Made by a program: the position numbers and the translations under genes
Assembly: GCF_007859315.1 (NCBI RefSeq)
Contig: NZ_VOHA01000003.1
Coordinates: 186,001-250,000 of the forward strand
Source of the DNA: Reyranella sp. CPCC 100927
GTDB lineage: Bacteria > Pseudomonadota > Alphaproteobacteria > Reyranellales > Reyranellaceae
DNA: 64,000 nucleotides
Reading direction: 5' to 3'
In this document: positions 37,191 through 46,064 of the stretch, piece after piece
How the letters are laid out: each line of letters starts with the position of its first letter
How positions within the stretch are numbered: position 1 is the first letter of the stretch
Notes under the pieces: model-generated
Databases searched by the model: none
Told to the model about the DNA's origin: nothing
What the model saw: the letters and a program-made list of their open reading frames with translations, nothing else

Positions 37191-38465
37191 ATGATGCACC
37201 TAAAAGCAACCATCTTTGGCTGCCAACAATCGGTGCGGAACCGTCGCCGCATCTGGACACAGGGGGTGGCGAGACGGCGCCGAGCGGCAGGAAGCAGCGT
37301 GCGCTTACTATCCACCAGACTCGTTGGTTCGTTTGCCATGGCGATGGCGCTGTTGATTGCAGCCGTGCCGGGTGACGTATTCGCTCAGCAAGACCCCAGC
37401 CTGCCGTCCGCCGGGCCGTCACCGACATCGGACACGGTAAAGGAGGGCGACGCGCCGGCGCCATCGGCCGGGCCGTCCCAAGGCAGTGACGCTGATCACG
37501 GGCGTCTGCGGCTGCGGATGCAGACGGCGTTCAACCCCGGCATATCGGTGCTGGGCGAGGCGGCCCGCCAGTTCGTCACCGCCGTGAAGGCGATGTCCGC
37601 CGGCACGGTGTCGGTGAAACTGCTGGAAGCGGGCGCCAAGGCACCCACGTCCGAATTGCTGGAAGCCGTGCTGCGCGGCGACGTCGATGCCGCCTTCACC
37701 TCGCCGTCCTATGCCGCCACGAAAGTGCCGGCGCTGCAGGTCTTCGCCTCGCTGCCGTTCGGCCCGACACCGGAAGAGTATGTCGCCTGGATGATCGGCG
37801 GTGAGGGCGGCCGCTTTCATCGCGAGCTGTACGAGAAGCTGGGCGTGCATGCGGTCATGTGCGGTGTGGCCGGTTCTGAAGCCGGAGGCTGGTTTCGAAA
37901 CGAGATGCGGTCGGTCGCCGATCTCAAGGGCCTGCGGGTGCGTTATGCCGGGCTGGCCGGCGAGGTCCTGGCGCGGTTCGGGGCAGAGATCGTGACGCTG
38001 TCGCCGGGCGAGGTGTTCTACAAGTTGCAGCAGGGCAAGATCGACGCGGCGGAATTCTCCATGCCGTCGGTCGACCGGGCGCTGGGGTTCGACAAGCTGT
38101 CGTTGATCTACTACTTCCCCGGCTGGCATCAGCCGGCGTCGCTGGTCGACTTCTACATGCGCAAGGACAAATGGGACGAGCTGCCGCCTGAGCGTCGGGC
38201 GCTGATCGAGACGGCATGCAGGGCCAATGTCACATGGATGCTGGCGCGTGCGCCAGTCGAACAGGCCCGCGCCATGGAGTATTTCCGCAAGCAGGGTGTC
38301 ACGATCCGGGTGTGGCCGGCTTCGGTGATGGAGGCTTTTCGAGAGACGTCGTCGGACGTGCTGCGCGAGCAGGCCGAAAAAGACCCGGAGTTCCGCCTGG
38401 TGCTGGACGATTTGCGCCAGTTCCTGGATGGCCCGCGCGCCTGGAAGCGGTTGGTCCGGCCGTAG
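37191..38465 (+). CDS. TRAP transporter substrate-binding protein, DctP type
   Basis: A periplasmic binding protein for small acids. The frame of 424 codons starts with MMHLKATIFG; the real start is uncertain because the signal peptide (VGSFAMAMALLIAAVPGDVFAQ) begins only near residue 45. After a Pro/Ser-rich spacer the DctP fold follows: RMQTAFNPGISVLGEAARQFVTAVKAMSAGTVSVKLLEAG, DLKGLRVRYAGLAGEVLARFGAEIVTLSPGEVFYKLQQGKIDAAEF (the family signature). No DctQ or DctM membrane gene is in the window, so it is an orphan receptor here. Confidence 0.88.
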   Translation: MMHLKATIFGCQQSVRNRRRIWTQGVARRRRAAGSSVRLLSTRLVGSFAMAMALLIAAVPGDVFAQQDPSLPSAGPSPTSDTVKEGDAPAPSAGPSQGSDADHGRLRLRMQTAFNPGISVLGEAARQFVTAVKAMSAGTVSVKLLEAGAKAPTSELLEAVLRGDVDAAFTSPSYAATKVPALQVFASLPFGPTPEEYVAWMIGGEGGRFHRELYEKLGVHAVMCGVAGSEAGGWFRNEMRSVADLKGLRVRYAGLAGEVLARFGAEIVTLSPGEVFYKLQQGKIDAAEFSMPSVDRALGFDKLSLIYYFPGWHQPASLVDFYMRKDKWDELPPERRALIETACRANVTWMLARAPVEQARAMEYFRKQGVTIRVWPASVMEAFRETSSDVLREQAEKDPEFRLVLDDLRQFLDGPRAWKRLVRP

Positions 38466-38729
38466 CACCAGGTGCAGCGGCCGCCTGGGAAAAACGGTTG
38501 GGCATCAACCGATTGCCGTCGGCAGATGGCAAGTTAGATGCACATAAGTGATAGTTGACGGCATTGCCATCTTCAGGCCGCTGGGAGATGATCGACAGCT
38601 TGGTTTGCCATGGCTTGACCGTATCAGGCGCCACGGCGGGCCACGTACGCAAGGATTGCGGAGTCCAACGTCCGCGACAGGCAAGCGGTGCCTGGGCTCT
38701 GCTTCCCACTTCATGGGAGGAGAAGGCCC

Positions 38730-39158
38730 ATGTTCGTGTCTGATATCCTGGGGCATAAAGGCAGTCGTGTGATCGCGGTCACGCCGGACGAGACGCTGGC
38801 ATCCGCCATTGCGACATTGTCAGCGCGGCGTATTGGTGCGGTGCTGGTTCTCGATGCGGACAAGAAACTTGTCGGCATCCTCTCTGAACGCGACATTCTG
38901 CATGCGGTGGCACGACGGGCCGCCGAGGCCCTGACATTGCGTGTCGGCGAGGCGATGACGACGCCCGTAGTGACCTGCGATCCTGACGACACGGTCGAAC
39001 ACGTCATGGAACTGATGACCAACGGCCGGTTCCGTCACTTGCCGGTCGTCCGGCGTGGCGATCTGCTCGGCGTCGTGTCCATCGGTGACGTCGTCAAGTG
39101 GCGACTGGACGAAACGCGGCAAGAGGCCGAAGTCCTGCGCCAATATATTGCGACATAA
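38730..39158 (+). CDS. CBS domain protein
   Basis: A 142-residue protein made of one CBS pair: VTPDETLASAIATLSARRIGAVLVLDADKKLVGILSERDILHAV (CBS1) and MTTPVVTCDPDDTVEHVMELMTNGRFRHLPVVRRGDLLGVVSIGDVVKWRL (CBS2). Such stand-alone pairs bind adenosine nucleotides and sense energy state. The ATG at 38730 has GGGAGGAGAAGG upstream. It stands alone between the TRAP receptor and the SARP-like regulator. Confidence 0.93.
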   Translation: MFVSDILGHKGSRVIAVTPDETLASAIATLSARRIGAVLVLDADKKLVGILSERDILHAVARRAAEALTLRVGEAMTTPVVTCDPDDTVEHVMELMTNGRFRHLPVVRRGDLLGVVSIGDVVKWRLDETRQEAEVLRQYIAT

Positions 39159-39459
39159 GATTAACTCGGGCGATCGGCGGCGAACACCGCCGCGCACGCC
39201 TCGGCGCGTTCAGAATATGAGTGAGCGCGCCCTATGTTCGTGCGCTATGCAATTAGTGTTTCGCCGGATTCACTTTCTGCCTTTATAATCAGGCGGTTGA
39301 CGTTGATGATCGGGCCTGGGAAAAGGCGCGATATGCTGCAGTCTGGCGTGAACTGTGTGTCAATTGACTGATATAAAACAGTATCTTATAAGGCTTTGTG
39401 AATGTATGACTTTAGCTTTGTGGCGTAGGGGTTTGTAACCTTATCTCGTGGGAAGGGTG
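39159..39459. other. AT-rich upstream region of the SARP-like regulator
   Basis: About 300 bases without a gene. The first half has the local GC content, but from 39270 it turns AT-rich (CTTTATAATCAGG, TATAAAACAGTATC). It contains the sigma-70 promoter at 39364-39392. Nothing else is recognised. The composition contrast with the genes on both sides is visible by eye and suggests that the regulator and the peptide genes after it arrived as a unit. Confidence 0.55.
39364..39392 (+). promoter_or_regulatory. Sigma-70 promoter of the SARP-like regulator
   Basis: TTGACT (39364-39369), a 17-base AT-rich spacer and TATAAG (39387-39392) match the housekeeping consensus at five of six positions in each box. 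Transcription would begin near 39399, leaving a leader of about 60 bases before the coding sequence. It is the clearest promoter in the window. Confidence 0.7.
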
Positions 39460-41496
39460 ATGTTACGGATATACCTTCTGGGCGGCTGTCGGGTGACCCT
39501 GTCAGATGGGTCCGACGGAACGCCGCGGGCGAAGAAGACCCGGGCCGTACTCGCTTTTCTGGCGTTGACCCCGGATGCGTCGGCAACGCGCGAGCGGGTT
39601 GCCGGCCTGGTGTGGAGCGATCGCCTGGAGGAGCAGGCACGCGGTTCGCTGCGCCAGGCCATTACTGAATTGCGCGCCCTGTTTCGCGATGCCGATGCCG
39701 GCGCGCTGCACATTGACCGCGACGTGATGCGGGTGAATCTCGACCAGGTGTGGATCGATGCCCGCGAGGTCGAGCGCATGGCCGACGGGCCGCTGGAGGA
39801 AAAGCGCAAGATTCCCGAGCTGTACCGAGGCGACCTGTTGGCGGATTTGTCGGCCATCGGTGGTGCGTTTCAGGATTGGTTGTATGGCGAGCGCGCCTGG
39901 CGGCGCGAGCAGGCCTTCGGCGGCATGGCCGCGGCGATGCGCGAGCTGATCGCGCTGCGCGACCTGACCGCAGCCGAATCGATTGCACGTCACATGCTGG
40001 CGCTGGAGCCCTCGCATGAGGAGGCTCATCGCGGGTTGATGGAGGCCTTTGCCCGTAGCGGCGACAAGGCGGCGGCTTTGCGCCAGTTTCAGGTCTGTGT
40101 CGACGCGCTCAAGCGCACCCTGGACGCCAAGCCCGGGCAGCCGACGATCCAGCTGTACGAGCGCATCCGCGCCGACCGGCTCGACGCACCGATGCCCGAG
40201 CTGGCTGCGGCGGCCGCGCTCCCGACAGCTGCGCCATCCCCGGCGACAGCCGTGACCGCCGCCAGGGCGGCGCCGGCTTCGGCCCAGGAAGGGCAGATCG
40301 AAACCCTGCCGGTGGCGGTCCTGCCGTTTCGCAACGTCGGCGGCGACCCCGAGCAGGAATACCTCGGTGAAGGCTTCGCCGAGGACATCGTCGATGGCCT
40401 CTCTCGCTTCAAGTGGCTGTCCGTCATCACCGGCGGGTCGACAAGCGTTTTCCGCGGACAGGAGGCCGACCCTCGCGAAGTCGGGCGCCGGTTGGGTGTG
40501 CGATATGCCATCGAGGGCACGGTACGCCGTCAGGGCAGCGTCATTCGAATCGGCGTGCGACTGGTCGATTGCGAGGATGCCCGGGCGCTGTGGACCGATC
40601 AGCGCACGGTGGAGTTCGCGCGTCTGTTCGACGTGCAGGAAGAGGTCGTCCGCGGGGTCGTCGGGCAGCTCAATCCCAAAATCCTTCAGGCGGAAATCGA
40701 TCGGGTTCGGCGCCGACCGCCGGACAACGCCAACGCCTACGACTGCCTCCTGCGGGCAGTGCCGCTCATCTACCAAGCCTCTCCCACGGCTTTCCGGACG
40801 GCAGGCGAGTTCCTCGAGCGGGCCCTGCGCCTGGATCCCGAGTACGGCCACGCCCATGCATGGATGTCGTTCTGGCATCTGATGGGGGTGGGGCAGGGAT
40901 GGCTGGCCGACCGCGACAAGAGCGGCGAGGCCGCCGAGCGACACGCCCAGGCGGCGATCGAACAAAACCCGGACGACCCCATGGGGCTCTCGTTCGCCGG
41001 CCACGTGGAAGCCTTCCTGCGCCACAACTATGATCTGGCCGAGCACTTCCACCAGCGCTCGTTATCGGTGAATCCGAACTTCGGCTGGGGGTGGGCGCTG
41101 AGCGCGCTGGTCGCGTGCTACCGGGGCCGCCCGCAAGATGCGCTCGAGCGCATGGAACGATATCGGACGCTCTCGCCGTTCGACGGCTTCCGTTATTTCT
41201 GGGAAACGGTCACGGTCATTTCGTTGACGCTGTCGGGGCGATACCAGGACGCGGTGACCGCGGCGCAGCCGATCCTGCGTGAACATCCCAATTTTACAGC
41301 CGTTTACGTGCCCGTCATTGTCAGCATGGCTTATCTCGGCCGGCCGGACGATGCACGTAATCTCGTGAAACAGCTTCTGGCGCTACAGCCAGGTTTTTCC
41401 ATCAAAGTATACGTGTCGACATCGCCCCTGGAACGCTCCGAGGATCGTGATCGCTATGCGGTCGGCCTTCGCATGGCCGGTCTTCCGGAGCAGTGA
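39460..41496 (+). CDS. SARP-like regulator: winged helix, BTAD and TPR domains
   Basis: About 678 residues. MLRIYLLGGCRVTLSDGSDG opens a winged-helix DNA-binding domain (to about residue 95) with KKTRAVLAFLALTPDASATRERVAGLVWSD; the bacterial transcriptional activation domain follows to about 240 (LYRGDLLADLSAIGGAFQDWLYGER, RHMLALEPSHEEAHRGLMEAFARSGDKAAALRQF). A Pro/Ala linker leads to a TolB/FlgO-like block (VAVLPFRNVGGDPEQEYLGEGFAEDIVDGLSRF), then TPR helices to the end. No ATPase domain. The start is GTG 39448 or ATG 39460; GGAAGGG lies close before the latter. It is followed 200 bases later by the repeat peptide, a likely target. Confidence 0.88.
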   Translation: MLRIYLLGGCRVTLSDGSDGTPRAKKTRAVLAFLALTPDASATRERVAGLVWSDRLEEQARGSLRQAITELRALFRDADAGALHIDRDVMRVNLDQVWIDAREVERMADGPLEEKRKIPELYRGDLLADLSAIGGAFQDWLYGERAWRREQAFGGMAAAMRELIALRDLTAAESIARHMLALEPSHEEAHRGLMEAFARSGDKAAALRQFQVCVDALKRTLDAKPGQPTIQLYERIRADRLDAPMPELAAAAALPTAAPSPATAVTAARAAPASAQEGQIETLPVAVLPFRNVGGDPEQEYLGEGFAEDIVDGLSRFKWLSVITGGSTSVFRGQEADPREVGRRLGVRYAIEGTVRRQGSVIRIGVRLVDCEDARALWTDQRTVEFARLFDVQEEVVRGVVGQLNPKILQAEIDRVRRRPPDNANAYDCLLRAVPLIYQASPTAFRTAGEFLERALRLDPEYGHAHAWMSFWHLMGVGQGWLADRDKSGEAAERHAQAAIEQNPDDPMGLSFAGHVEAFLRHNYDLAEHFHQRSLSVNPNFGWGWALSALVACYRGRPQDALERMERYRTLSPFDGFRYFWETVTVISLTLSGRYQDAVTAAQPILREHPNFTAVYVPVIVSMAYLGRPDDARNLVKQLLALQPGFSIKVYVSTSPLERSEDRDRYAVGLRMAGLPEQ

Positions 41497-41592
41497 CAGA
41501 AGGGTTCTGTGCAAGCGTCTTTCTGTTTTTCGCATTCCGATCGCGTCTAATTCACGGTCCTTTCGTTATGGAGGACACATTCTACTCACGTA

Positions 41593-41612
41593 CCGCATCG
41601 GGGTTGATGCGG
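41593..41612 (+). promoter_or_regulatory. Hairpin in the leader of the repeat-peptide gene
   Basis: CCGCATC and GATGCGG form a perfect seven-pair stem with a six-base loop 84 bases before the peptide ATG. Further small inverted repeats follow (CCGGTT...AACCGG near 41636-41657). TCTTTT begins six bases after the hairpin, so it could be a weak terminator after the regulator or a structured leader. A TCTAAT at about 41547 might be a -10 box, without a good -35. Confidence 0.35.
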
Positions 41613-41696
41613 ATCGGTCTTTTGGGCGGGTCGCCCCGGTTTGCCAGTCGCAACCGGTCGCTCACTGACTGAACGGTTTCTGAGGAGGATGCAGTA

Positions 41697-41903
41697 ATGG
41701 TTAAGATCGGTATGATGTCGCCTGCGTTCGGTAAGGCGAAGAAGGTCAAGCTGGGCATGATGTCGCCGGCTTTCGGCAAGGCGAAGGTCAAGCTGGGCAT
41801 GATGTCGCCCGCGTTCGGCAAGGCGAAGGTCAAGCTGGGCATGATGGCGCCGGCTTTCGGCAAGTCCAAGGTCAAGCTTGGCATGATGGCGCCGACTTTC
41901 TAG
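41697..41903 (+). CDS. 68-residue peptide of five 14-residue repeats
   Basis: After Met1 the whole product consists of repeats of consensus VKLGMMSPAFGKAK: unit 1 (41700-41744, with one extra Lys and Ile for Leu), 2 (41745-41786), 3 (41787-41828), 4 (41829-41870, MMAPAFGKSK) and a shortened 5 (41871-41900, ending APTF). It has 11 Met, 14 Lys and 5 each of Phe and Pro, and no Cys, Trp, His, Arg or acidic residue. No signal peptide, leader or membrane span. GAGGAGG at 41682-41688, eight bases before the ATG, is among the strongest binding sites here, and a terminator follows. I do not recognise it. A modified multi-core peptide or a basic structural peptide are both possible. Confidence 0.8.
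   Translation: MVKIGMMSPAFGKAKKVKLGMMSPAFGKAKVKLGMMSPAFGKAKVKLGMMAPAFGKSKVKLGMMAPTF
41700..41900 (+). repeat. In-frame 42-base tandem repeat inside the peptide gene
   Basis: Five direct copies of a 42-base unit (first 45, last 30). Copies differ mostly at third codon positions: the Pro codon is CCT, CCG, CCC, CCG and CCG, the following Ala codon GCG, GCT, GCG and GCT. The encoded residues change only at Ser/Ala, Ala/Thr, Ala/Ser and Ile/Leu. The antisense strand is also open across it, which follows from the repeat and is not taken as a gene. Confidence 0.9.
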
Positions 41904-41934
41904 TCGGCAACTTCAATCATCCAGTCTATTGAAG

Positions 41935-41966
41935 GCGGGTGCGGCCGGGTTGTCGCACTCGCTTTT
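41935..41966 (+). terminator. Intrinsic terminator after the repeat peptide
   Basis: GCGGGTGCG (41935-41943) pairs with CGCACTCGC (41954-41962) with one G-T pair, around a ten-base loop, followed by TTTT. A smaller hairpin CTTCAAT/ATTGAAG (41911-41933) lies just before. The peptide therefore has its own short message, with partial read-through needed for the next gene to be co-transcribed. Confidence 0.75.
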
Positions 41967-42100
41967 CAGCGTTGCTGTTTCTGATCAAGATCTTCTTAGA
42001 TCCGATTTGCCTCGGTCGCGACTGAGCGATACGTGTCGGCGGACGCCGCGTCGTTCGTGGCTTGGCCGCCAAATCCGAATACGCCAGCGTCGGTAGAGTC

Positions 42101-42877
42101 ATGAGCAAGACGGCAAAATCGGAAATCCCCAAGCCTCTGATCACGTTCTACCGGATGCTGCCGGATGCCCGGCCGCCACTGCGTGCCGATCAGGCGGCCG
42201 GTGGAACCTATCCGACGCGCGCCTTCCGCTATTGCGAGCCGATGCGTACGGCATCAGCGTTCGGCTGGTACTTGTTTCCACCCATGGACTTCCAGGTCCT
42301 GTGGGACGGTCGGGAGACTTTCTGGAGTCACGAGGGCGCGGAAGGGCAGTGGCTGCCGCTGGGACAGAGCCACTATCCGGACTTCGATACGTACTTTGAT
42401 GAGCGTGCGCCCGAAGACTGCAAGGGCTTCGCGTTACCCTTCCTGGGCGCGCCGAATGAGCCGGGGCTGCTCCAGATCTGGAGCGGCTATGTCGCCCGCT
42501 CGGCGCCGGGATGGAGCGTGTTGGCGCGGCCGCTCGCCAATTTTCCGCGTCCCTCCGGATACGAGGCTTACGAAGGCATCATCGAGACCGATCGCTGGTT
42601 CGGCCCGATCTTCACGAACGTGCGGCTGACGCGCACTGGCGTACCGATCCACATCCGCAGCGAGGTGCCGCTGCTGCAAGTGCAGCCATTCCCTCGCTGG
42701 CTCTATGCCGACGGCGTGTCAGAGAATTTCGATCTCGTTGAAAGTCTCGAAGACTTCAAGAACGAAGACTGGGACCATTTCCGCGCCACCATCGTCAATC
42801 CGATGAACGACGAAAATCGCCCGCGCGGCGAGTACGCCGTGAAAGCCCGCAAGCGACGCAAGCAGGAAGACGAATAA
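42101..42877 (+). CDS. DUF6065-like protein of unknown function, downstream of the repeat peptide
   Basis: A 258-residue soluble protein with no signal peptide. From memory it resembles DUF6065, which has no known activity. Nine Trp are spread through it: FGWYLFPPMDFQVLWDG, TFWSHEGAEGQWLPLGQSHYPDFD, LLQIWSGYVARSAPGWSVLARPLANFPRP, GIIETDRWFGPIFTNVRLTRTGVPIHIRSEVPLLQVQPFPRWLY. The beta-rich pattern with scattered His, Glu and Asp could fit a cupin-like or oxygenase-like barrel, but no known metal motif is clear. The C-terminus is basic then acidic (KARKRRKQEDE). ATG 42101 is preferred to an upstream TTG at 42062. It follows the repeat peptide by 197 bases and may act on it. Confidence 0.7.
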   Translation: MSKTAKSEIPKPLITFYRMLPDARPPLRADQAAGGTYPTRAFRYCEPMRTASAFGWYLFPPMDFQVLWDGRETFWSHEGAEGQWLPLGQSHYPDFDTYFDERAPEDCKGFALPFLGAPNEPGLLQIWSGYVARSAPGWSVLARPLANFPRPSGYEAYEGIIETDRWFGPIFTNVRLTRTGVPIHIRSEVPLLQVQPFPRWLYADGVSENFDLVESLEDFKNEDWDHFRATIVNPMNDENRPRGEYAVKARKRRKQEDE

Positions 42878-43155
42878 TCGGACGGTGAAGAGAAGCGACG
42901 GGGCATCGCTATCTCGCTCGCGGTTTTTTCGTAAGTCATTGAATAAATTAATAAAAGAGGCATATCCGAAGTGCGGATTCGGGCAGCCAGGCGTTGCCGT
43001 CGGCTGCAAGGTTGAGGCGTCGCCTTTTCCGACATCGTTGCCGTTCGAATCCGATGCCGTAGTGATGGCGGGCGGCGAACATGCGCCGCTGGAGTGGCGC
43101 TGGCCCAGCGTTTATGGTGCGCCCCGCACACGGACCGACCGAAGAGAGGAAGACA

Positions 43156-44931
43156 ATGGCTGGCAACAAGAAGAAAAAGGGCACGGGAGCCAAGGCCCGG
43201 AAGCTGCATCCCAATCCGACGCTGGACAAATCGAAGCTGCCGAGCCGCTACACGACGGTCGGCCCGGAGCGCGCGCCGCATCGCTCGTACCTCTACGCGA
43301 TGGGGCTGAACGAACAGCAGATCAGCCAGCCGCTGGTCGGTGTCGCGACATGCTGGAACGAGGCGGCGCCCTGCAACATCGCGCTCAATCGCCAGGCCCA
43401 GGCCGTGAAGAAGGGTGTCGACGCTGCCGGCGGCACGCCGCGCGAGTTCACGACGATCACGGTGACCGATGGCATCGCCATGGGCCATCAAGGCATGAAG
43501 TCGTCGCTGGCCAGCCGCGACCTGATCGCCGATTCCGTCGAGCTGACCATGCGCGGCCATTGCTACGATGCGATGGTGACCCTGGCCGGTTGCGACAAGT
43601 CGCTGCCCGGCATGATGATGGCGATGCTGCGGCTCAACGTGCCGTCCGTATTCATGTACGGCGGCTCGATCCTGCCCGGCAAGTTCCGCGACCGCGACGT
43701 GACCGTGGTCGACGTTTTCGAAGGCGTCGGCATGCATGCGGCCGGCAAGTTCAGCGACGCCGATCTGCATGAGCTGGAATGCGCCGCCTGTCCGTCGGCG
43801 GGATCATGCGGTGGCCAGTTCACGGCCAACACCATGGCCTGCGTCTCCGAGGCCATCGGGTTGGCGCTGCCGGGTTCGGCCGGCGCGCCGGCGCCCTACG
43901 AGACGCGCGACGAATACGCCACGGCCTCGGGCGAGGCGGCGATGAACCTGCTGCGGCTGGGCATTCGGCCGCGCGACATCGCCACCCGCGAGGCATTCGA
44001 GAATGCCGCCGTCGTCGTTGCGGCGACCGGCGGTTCGACCAACGCGGCCTTGCACCTGCCGGCGATGGCGCACGAGTGCGGCATCAAGTTCGACCTGCAC
44101 GACGTGGCGCGCATCTTCAAGAAGACGCCGTACATCGCCGACCTGAAGCCTGGCGGCAAGTACGTGGCATTGGACATGTTCCGCATCGGCGGCATCCCGG
44201 TGGTGATCAAGGAGCTGCTCGACAATGGCCTGCTGCACGGCGACTGCCTCACCGTGACCGGCAAGACCCTGGCCGAGAACCACCAGGGCGTGACGTTCCC
44301 CGAGGACCAGGACGTCGTCTATCGCGTGAAGAACTGCATCACGCCGACCGGTGGTGTCGTCGGCCTGAAGGGCAACCTGGCGCCCGACGGCGCCATCGTG
44401 AAGGTCGCCGGCATGAAGAAGCTCGTCTTCCGCGGTCCGGCGCGCTGCTTCGACAGCGAGGAGGCGGCGTTCGATGCCGTGGTGAAGGGCAAGTTCAAGA
44501 AGGGCGAGGTGCTTGTCATTCGCTATGAGGGACCCAAGGGTGGCCCCGGCATGCGCGAGATGCTGTCGACCACGGCCGCGTTGTACGGCCAGGGCGTCGG
44601 CGAGGACGTGGCGCTGATCACCGACGGCCGCTTCTCCGGCGGCACGCGCGGGTTCTGCATCGGCCACATCGGGCCGGAAGCCGCGGTCGGCGGGCCGATC
44701 GGCCTGCTCAAGAGCGGCGATATCATCCGCATCGATGCCGTCAAGGGGCGTCTCGACGTGGAGCTCTCCGATAAGGAGCTGAAGGCGCGGGCCAAGAAGT
44801 GGAAGCCGCGCAAGAACGGCTACACGGCGGGCGCGCTGTGGAAGTACGCCCAGCTTGTCGGCCCCGCTGTCGATGGCGCCGTGACGCATCCTGGCGGCAA
44901 GAAGGAAAGCCACGTCTTCGCCGACATCTGA
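43156..44931 (+). CDS. ilvD: Dihydroxy-acid dehydratase
   Basis: Fe-S enzyme of valine, leucine and isoleucine synthesis, dehydrating 2,3-dihydroxy acids to 2-keto acids. The 591-residue protein shows the three cluster cysteines in [29 protein letters not shown] and [22 protein letters not shown], and the C-terminal [21 protein letters not shown] and [16 protein letters not shown] Lys-rich start ([15 protein letters not shown]) precedes the domain. ATG 43156 has GAGAGGAAGACA upstream. The family also includes sugar-acid dehydratases, but length and motifs favour IlvD. Confidence 0.93.
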   Translation: MAGNKKKKGTGAKARKLHPNPTLDKSKLPSRYTTVGPERAPHRSYLYAMGLNEQQISQPLVGVATCWNEAAPCNIALNRQAQAVKKGVDAAGGTPREFTTITVTDGIAMGHQGMKSSLASRDLIADSVELTMRGHCYDAMVTLAGCDKSLPGMMMAMLRLNVPSVFMYGGSILPGKFRDRDVTVVDVFEGVGMHAAGKFSDADLHELECAACPSAGSCGGQFTANTMACVSEAIGLALPGSAGAPAPYETRDEYATASGEAAMNLLRLGIRPRDIATREAFENAAVVVAATGGSTNAALHLPAMAHECGIKFDLHDVARIFKKTPYIADLKPGGKYVALDMFRIGGIPVVIKELLDNGLLHGDCLTVTGKTLAENHQGVTFPEDQDVVYRVKNCITPTGGVVGLKGNLAPDGAIVKVAGMKKLVFRGPARCFDSEEAAFDAVVKGKFKKGEVLVIRYEGPKGGPGMREMLSTTAALYGQGVGEDVALITDGRFSGGTRGFCIGHIGPEAAVGGPIGLLKSGDIIRIDAVKGRLDVELSDKELKARAKKWKPRKNGYTAGALWKYAQLVGPAVDGAVTHPGGKKESHVFADI

Positions 44932-44938
44932 GCGATGA

Positions 44939-44969
44939 CGGTCATCCCGTGCCCAGCACGGGATGACCG
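44939..44969. repeat. Perfect 13-bp inverted repeat after ilvD
   Basis: CGGTCATCCCGTG at 44939-44951 and its exact complement at 44957-44969 enclose a five-base loop. It starts eight bases after the ilvD stop. There is no T-run, so it is a stabiliser or a factor-dependent end rather than an intrinsic terminator. Its GTCATCCCG core resembles the arms of the element at 1407-1493, hinting at one dispersed family. Confidence 0.6.
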
Positions 44970-45063
44970 AGCGCCGCTTGGTTGACCATGCCGCTGGCAC
45001 CGGTCTACCGTTTCTGCATCGATACAACCCGCGCAGACGGGTGATCGGGGCAGGAAAGGTCTG

Positions 45064-46047
45064 ATGATGCGGCGGGTGATGGCATTCCTCGCGGCAGCCG
45101 GCATGGCTGTCACGCTTGCGGCGGGCCATGCGTGGGGCCAGCTGACGGTCTATCCCAACAAGCCGATCCGGCTCGTCTCGCCTTTCAATCCGGGCGGTGC
45201 GATCGATGTGCTGAACCGGCTGATCGCCGAACGTCTGTCGGCGCGGCTGGGCCAGCAGGTGATCGTCGACGCCCGGCCGGGCGCCAACACCATCATCGGT
45301 ACCGAGATCGTCGCGCGCGCGCCGGCCGATGGCTACACGTTCCTGATCACCACCAACTCGACGCACACCAACAATCCGGCGCTCTACAAGAGCCTGCCCT
45401 ACGACCCTGTGAAGGACTTCACGGCCGTCTCGCTGGTGTCGCTGGGCAGCGTGCTGTTCGTCGTGGCCAAGGATGCGCCCTACAACGACATCAACGGTTT
45501 TATCGCCTGGGCGAAGGCGCTGGGCCGTCCGGTGAGCTACGGCAGCTGGGGTATCGGGTCGTCCGGCCATCTCTACGGCACGCTGCTCGAGAAGACGGTG
45601 CCCGGTCGGCTGAGCCATGTGCCCTACAAGGGCGAGGTGCCGGCCATCGGCGACGTCCACGGCGGCAATCTGGACAGCACCTTCTGCAGCCCGGTCGGCG
45701 CCAAGGCACAGATTGCCGCCGGGCGCATCAAGCCGCTGGCCATGACCGGCGCGCAACGGTCGGCGGCGATGCCGGAATTGGCGACCTTCAAGGAGCAGGG
45801 GATCGACGGACTCGACCTGACCCTGTTTGTTGCCGCCTACGTGCCGGCGGGCACGCCGCCGGACATCGTGGCGCGACTGCAGCGTGAGATCAAAGCGGTG
45901 ATTGCCGAACCCGAGGTGCGCCAGAAGATGCTGGACCAGGGACAGACACCGGTCGGTTCGACTTCGGAGGAACTCCAGGCGGTGCTCGCGCGTGAGTCGC
46001 CCAAATGGGCCGAACTGATCCGGCTGTCGGGTGCGAAGGTGGAGTGA
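45064..46047 (+). CDS. Tripartite tricarboxylate transporter receptor (Bug family)
   Basis: A 327-residue periplasmic binding protein. The signal peptide ends AGHAWGQ. The Bug fold follows: YPNKPIRLVSPFNPGGAIDVLNRLIAERLSARLGQQVIVDARPGANTIIGTEIVARAPADGYTFLITT, then DYDPVKDFTAVSLV-type YDPVKDFTAVSLVSLGSVLFVV, and HVPYKGEVPAIGDVHGGNLD. No TctA or TctB membrane gene is adjacent. The next gene, 17 bases on, encodes a Rieske oxygenase, so uptake of the oxygenase substrate is the likely role. Confidence 0.93.
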   Translation: MMRRVMAFLAAAGMAVTLAAGHAWGQLTVYPNKPIRLVSPFNPGGAIDVLNRLIAERLSARLGQQVIVDARPGANTIIGTEIVARAPADGYTFLITTNSTHTNNPALYKSLPYDPVKDFTAVSLVSLGSVLFVVAKDAPYNDINGFIAWAKALGRPVSYGSWGIGSSGHLYGTLLEKTVPGRLSHVPYKGEVPAIGDVHGGNLDSTFCSPVGAKAQIAAGRIKPLAMTGAQRSAAMPELATFKEQGIDGLDLTLFVAAYVPAGTPPDIVARLQREIKAVIAEPEVRQKMLDQGQTPVGSTSEELQAVLARESPKWAELIRLSGAKVE

Positions 46048-46064
46048 CGGAGAGGGAGCGGACG

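Noticed and set aside
41582-41884. Open frame on the minus strand across the tandem repeat
   Set aside because: It is the reverse of the 42-base repeat; the plus-strand frame has the ribosome binding site, sense-strand silent variation and terminator.
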